From: Bacillota bacterium
GTDB lineage: Bacteria; Bacillota; Bacilli; Paenibacillales; Paenibacillaceae
Assembly: GCA_023418755.1 (NCBI GenBank)
Contig: JAEZZE010000117.1
Location: 1-9,987, forward strand
Direction of reading: 5' to 3'
DNA: 9,987 nt
A model generated the notes under the pieces. The model worked only from the letters and a program-made list of their open reading frames with translations. It did not search any database and was not told the DNA's origin. Made by a program: the position numbers and the translations under genes. Position 1 is the first letter of the stretch. Every line of letters starts with the position of its first letter. Below are positions 7,270 through 9,987 of this stretch, in pieces.

Positions 7270-8658
7270 TTATTCGGCGATGAGACGATCAGCGGGCACG
7301 TTCTGCTTGACGTCGCGGCTGAACAGCTCGAACGCTTGCTCCGCCGTGCGGCCTTTGGTCAGAATCGCGTCAACGCCGAGCGTGTAGGATTTCGTGTATA
7401 CCGCATAGTCCGGTTGCGCCGGACGCGTGCGCGTGAATTCCAGCAGATAAGCGTGATCCTTGTAGAAATCCATCGCCTTGAAGCGATCGTCCTGCTGCGC
7501 TTCCGGCGTCACCGGGAGCTTGCCGCTCGTAAGCGTATGGTTGATTTGCAGATCCGGATCCAGCACATGCTCGATCAGCTTCTGAACGTATGGCATTTTC
7601 TCGTCGTCGACCTTGGAGCCGACATAGATCATCGCCGGGTTGCTGAAGGAGACAGGTTTGCCGCCCTTCTCCGCGGACGGGATCGGAATCCAGACCACAT
7701 TTTCCTTGAACCAGGCGTTGTAGCCATCCGCGTCCCCTTCCATGCCGGCCGCTTCGCGCATCATCTGGTAAAATTCAGTACGGGCAAACTCTGCGAAAAT
7801 CTCGCCTTTCACGAACATCGGAGCCGCCTTGTCGGTATCCACATCGCCGATGCCCTCGGTAATAACGCCCCGCTTCACTGCGTCGGCCCAGAACTCGTAC
7901 ACCTTCTTCGTCTCGGGGGTCAGCACCATTTTGTTCTGTTCCGGATTATAGTTATAGTTGCCGAACGCATAGTTCCAGCCCTCGAATCTTGTATCCTCAA
8001 CCGCGAAGCCGATCTTCGTCAATCCTTTGCTTTTCGCCTGCTCCGCAAGGGAGACCAGATCGCCGAACGTGAAATCCCCGGCGTCGACCCGCGTCTTCAG
8101 ACCGTCGATCTGCTCGTCCGGCCATCCGAGACCCAGCAGCGCTTTACGGCTGATGAATATCGGGGAGGCATCCATGTCCTGAATCGCGCCGTAATAATGC
8201 CCTTCGTATTTCATCATGTTCGTGTAGGATTCCGGTACGCTCTTGAACACTTCGGAGTCTTTCACCCAGTCGACTTCGCGAATGAGTCCCCCGTCGAGCT
8301 GCCAGCCGATGTCGACGCTGGAATTAATGAAGACGTCCGCCGTCTTGCCGGCCTGCGCCTGAAGGATGAGCTCGTCGTCACCGACGCCCGGCCACCAATC
8401 GATCTTCACTTGAACGTTGTCGGACTTCAGTTGCTCGTTCAGGCGCTTCTCCGCTTCGAGAAAATTGTCCTTGCGGGCTCCCCACGTGTTCTCGCGAACG
8501 GAGATCGTGACGACCTTTGCTTGCGTGGTTCCGCTTGCGCCGGCTTCCTGACCGCCGGGGCTCGCCGATGGAGACGATGAACCGCCGCTCTGTCCGCACC
8601 CCGCCAGCAATCCCATGCACATGACGGCAACCGCCGTCCTACCCATCCATTTTTTCAT
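7270..8658 (-). CDS. Extracellular solute-binding lipoprotein (family 1) of the CUT1 importer
   Basis: A 462-residue lipoprotein that would capture the substrate outside the membrane and deliver it to the two permeases. The signal peptide MKKWMGRTAVAVMCMGLL leads to the lipobox LAGC, with C21 as the lipidated cysteine after signal peptidase II cleavage. A Ser/Gly-rich linker follows, then the mature domain from about residue 48 (VVTISVRENTWG). A family 1 binding fold is suggested by LILQAQAGKTADVFINSS, the aromatic-rich middle (WNYAFGNYNYNP) and PIPSAEKGGKPVSFSNPAMIYVGS. I chose the ATG at 8658 because AGGAGG (8665-8670) is 6 nt upstream. The ATG at 8673 lies on top of that Shine-Dalgarno. 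A promoter-like region precedes it, and a hairpin separates it from the permease. The ligand is unknown. Confidence 0.93.
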   Translation of the reverse strand: MKKWMGRTAVAVMCMGLLAGCGQSGGSSSPSASPGGQEAGASGTTQAKVVTISVRENTWGARKDNFLEAEKRLNEQLKSDNVQVKIDWWPGVGDDELILQAQAGKTADVFINSSVDIGWQLDGGLIREVDWVKDSEVFKSVPESYTNMMKYEGHYYGAIQDMDASPIFISRKALLGLGWPDEQIDGLKTRVDAGDFTFGDLVSLAEQAKSKGLTKIGFAVEDTRFEGWNYAFGNYNYNPEQNKMVLTPETKKVYEFWADAVKRGVITEGIGDVDTDKAAPMFVKGEIFAEFARTEFYQMMREAAGMEGDADGYNAWFKENVVWIPIPSAEKGGKPVSFSNPAMIYVGSKVDDEKMPYVQKLIEHVLDPDLQINHTLTSGKLPVTPEAQQDDRFKAMDFYKDHAYLLEFTRTRPAQPDYAVYTKSYTLGVDAILTKGRTAEQAFELFSRDVKQNVPADRLIAE

Positions 8659-8664
8659 CTTGCT

Positions 8665-8670
8665 CCTCCT
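8665..8670 (-). promoter_or_regulatory. Consensus Shine-Dalgarno fixing the binding-protein start
   Basis: A full AGGAGG on the minus strand sits 6 nt before the ATG at 8658. The upstream ATG at 8673 would have no usable RBS and would extend the signal peptide by MRRSK. Confidence 0.75.
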
Positions 8671-8673
8671 CAT

Positions 8674-8763
8674 GGCCTGTATGACTGCCTCACAACCTTG
8701 AGTATAAGGCCCTCTTGTAAATACAGGATTAAACCCACGTAAATTTCATGCTTTATTGTTGAT
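8674..8763 (-). promoter_or_regulatory. Intergenic region before the importer operon with probable -10 box and operator-like motifs
   Basis: The 90 bp between the second PLP enzyme stop and the binding-protein gene hold TATACT on the minus strand (8706-8701), five of six -10 matches. The 17-bp -35 position (8729-8724, ATCCTG) is poor, so activation by a regulator is plausible. The plus strand carries CTCTTGTAAA (8712-8721), eight of ten bases like the first half-site at 1221-1230, within TGTAAATACA (8716-8725), whose TGTA/TACA ends are inverted. No terminator is seen after the PLP enzyme, so read-through from it is also possible. Confidence 0.4.
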
Positions 8764-9987
8764 TTATATGTTATCATGTTGTTTTATGACTTCATCAAGG
8801 ATATCCAGCGCTTGCTCCAACTGAAGCTGCGAGGTAATCAAGGGGGGTACGAGCGTTAGCACATTTCCGCTGGCGACCTTGAAGCTCAGTCCTCGCTCCA
8901 GGCAGGCGTACATGATGCTTTCCGCTTGCTCCACCGCTTTTTCCTTCGTCCTCCTGTCGGTAACCAGCTCGATTCCGGCGAGCATGCCCTTCACGCGCAC
9001 GTCGCCGATCAATCCGTACCGTTCCTTCATGTCCGAAAGACGACGTTCCAGCCAATGCCCCATTCGCGTCGCATGCTCAAGCAGGCCGTTATCCTCGATA
9101 TATTCGATAGTCGCCAGCGCCGCGGCACAGCCGAGCGAGCTTTTTTCATGGGTATAATGCCCCAGCGAAATGTCCTGGGCCACGTCCAGATGCTCCCGAG
9201 CGACAATGCCCGCCATCGGGAACACGCCGCCCCCGAAGCCCTTGCCGATGACAACGATATCGGGCACGATCCCGTAGTGCTCATGAACGAACATCGTACC
9301 GGTTCGTCCGAAGGCCGTCGGAATCTCGTCGAAGATGAGCAGTACGCCGTAGCGATCGCATAATTCGCGCAGCCTCTTATAGTAAGCTTGCGGCGGAATC
9401 TGCACATCCGTGCTGCGAATCGGCTCCAGAACGATCGCGCACACATCGTCCTCCCGCTCCAGCATGAACTCCAGATAGTCCAGGTTTTTGGAGCCGGCAT
9501 CCTCGCCTTCGCCGAAGAGGGAGCGATAGGCGTTGTAGGGCATCATATGCTCGGTTCCCGGCAGCAGCGGGCCGATTCCATGGCGGAACACTCCTTCGCC
9601 GCCGATCGAGATCGTATCCAGCCCGGCTCCGTGGAACGAATCCCATGCCGAGATCGTCTTGAACTTGCCGGTTGCCTTCCGCGCCAGCTTCAGCGCCATT
9701 CCGACCGCCGCCGTTCCGCTCGGCGCGAACAGCACCTTGCCGAGGTCCCCAGGGGCCAGCTCGACCAGCCTGCGGGCCAGCCGAACCGCGATCGGATTCG
9801 TATAGCGGCGCGGCAGAAACGGAAGCTCGTCCATCTGCCGCTTGACCGCATCCAGCACATAGCGGTTTTTGTACCCGACCTGGTGCACGCCGTTGCCGTG
9901 AAAATCCATCAGACGGCGGCCGTCCATGTCCTCGATGAAGATGCCCTCCGCGTTCACGATCGCATTCAGGCAGGGCGTGGACATCGA
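8764..9987 (-). CDS. Class III aminotransferase-fold PLP enzyme (no. 2), PbfA-like; 5' end beyond the window
   Basis: The frame stays open to the window edge. Aligned with PLP enzyme no. 1 (SMSTPCLNA against SLSTPVLQA), about 43 N-terminal residues are missing, so the ATG at 9984 is an internal Met and the full protein would be about 450 residues. Numbered from that Met, visible features are RRYTN (59-63), DSFHG (H118), FDEIPTAFGRTG (Asp 219), the PLP lysine in IGKGFGGG (K248) and GHYTHEK (275-281). In place of GSEA it has SGTAAVGMALKLAR. That noncanonical phosphate-loop region, with LDTISIGGEG and GPLLPGTEH, is closest in my memory to (R)-1-hydroxy-2-aminoethylphosphonate ammonia-lyase. It stands first in the visible operon, 105 bp before the binding-protein start codon. 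Elimination (ammonia-lyase) is the favoured reaction and transamination the alternative. The substrate is unknown. Confidence 0.88.
   Translation of the reverse strand, partial: SMSTPCLNAIVNAEGIFIEDMDGRRLMDFHGNGVHQVGYKNRYVLDAVKRQMDELPFLPRRYTNPIAVRLARRLVELAPGDLGKVLFAPSGTAAVGMALKLARKATGKFKTISAWDSFHGAGLDTISIGGEGVFRHGIGPLLPGTEHMMPYNAYRSLFGEGEDAGSKNLDYLEFMLEREDDVCAIVLEPIRSTDVQIPPQAYYKRLRELCDRYGVLLIFDEIPTAFGRTGTMFVHEHYGIVPDIVVIGKGFGGGVFPMAGIVAREHLDVAQDISLGHYTHEKSSLGCAAALATIEYIEDNGLLEHATRMGHWLERRLSDMKERYGLIGDVRVKGMLAGIELVTDRRTKEKAVEQAESIMYACLERGLSFKVASGNVLTLVPPLITSQLQLEQALDILDEVIKQHDNI

Noticed and set aside
8764..9984. PLP enzyme no. 2 as an N-terminally truncated pseudogene
   Set aside because: The frame is open to the edge and the preceding codon (Ser) fits the alignment, so the shortness is due to the window boundary.

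Overview
The window looks like chromosome of a moderately GC-rich, low-copy-number-type Firmicute close to Paenibacillus or Cohnella. The signs are strong purine-rich ribosome binding sites, several GTG starts, a lipobox-bearing solute-binding lipoprotein, a MalFGK-type (CUT1) importer with its own ATPase, and an AraC regulator of the kind common in Paenibacillaceae. The genus is an inference from style, not from a marker gene.

Layout. Positions 1-330 hold no credible gene. They carry five tandem 50-55 bp units, each containing a short hairpin, followed by a separate stem-loop just past the end of the first gene. Next is a minus-strand phytanoyl-CoA dioxygenase family (PhyH) gene (331-1140), divergent from a plus-strand AraC-family regulator (1274-2128). 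The gap between them carries a probable sigma-A promoter for araC and a 10-bp direct repeat spaced 21 bp, the geometry expected of an AraC-family operator. From 2097 to the right edge everything is on the minus strand. In transcription order it reads: class III PLP enzyme no. 2 (5' end cut by the window edge), solute-binding lipoprotein, two permeases, ATPase, class III PLP enzyme no. 1, DeoR-family regulator. Junctions from the first permease onward are tight or overlapping, so this is one transcription unit, with a likely promoter in the 90 bp before the binding-protein gene and a strong hairpin between the binding protein and the first permease.

How it may work together. The set resembles a substrate-inducible catabolic locus: an importer, a 2-oxoglutarate-dependent hydroxylase, two related PLP enzymes and two regulators. 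Both PLP enzymes share features (RRYTN, GHYTHEK) that I associate with the ammonia-lyase/phospho-lyase side of the class III aminotransferase fold, for example (R)-1-hydroxy-2-aminoethylphosphonate ammonia-lyase PbfA, rather than with ordinary transaminases. A PhyH hydroxylase followed by such a lyase would echo the PhnY-then-PbfA logic for 2-aminoethylphosphonate. However, the importer is of the carbohydrate type and no phosphonatase, PhnZ or PhnA is visible. The substrate is therefore unknown, and the pathway is a hypothesis.
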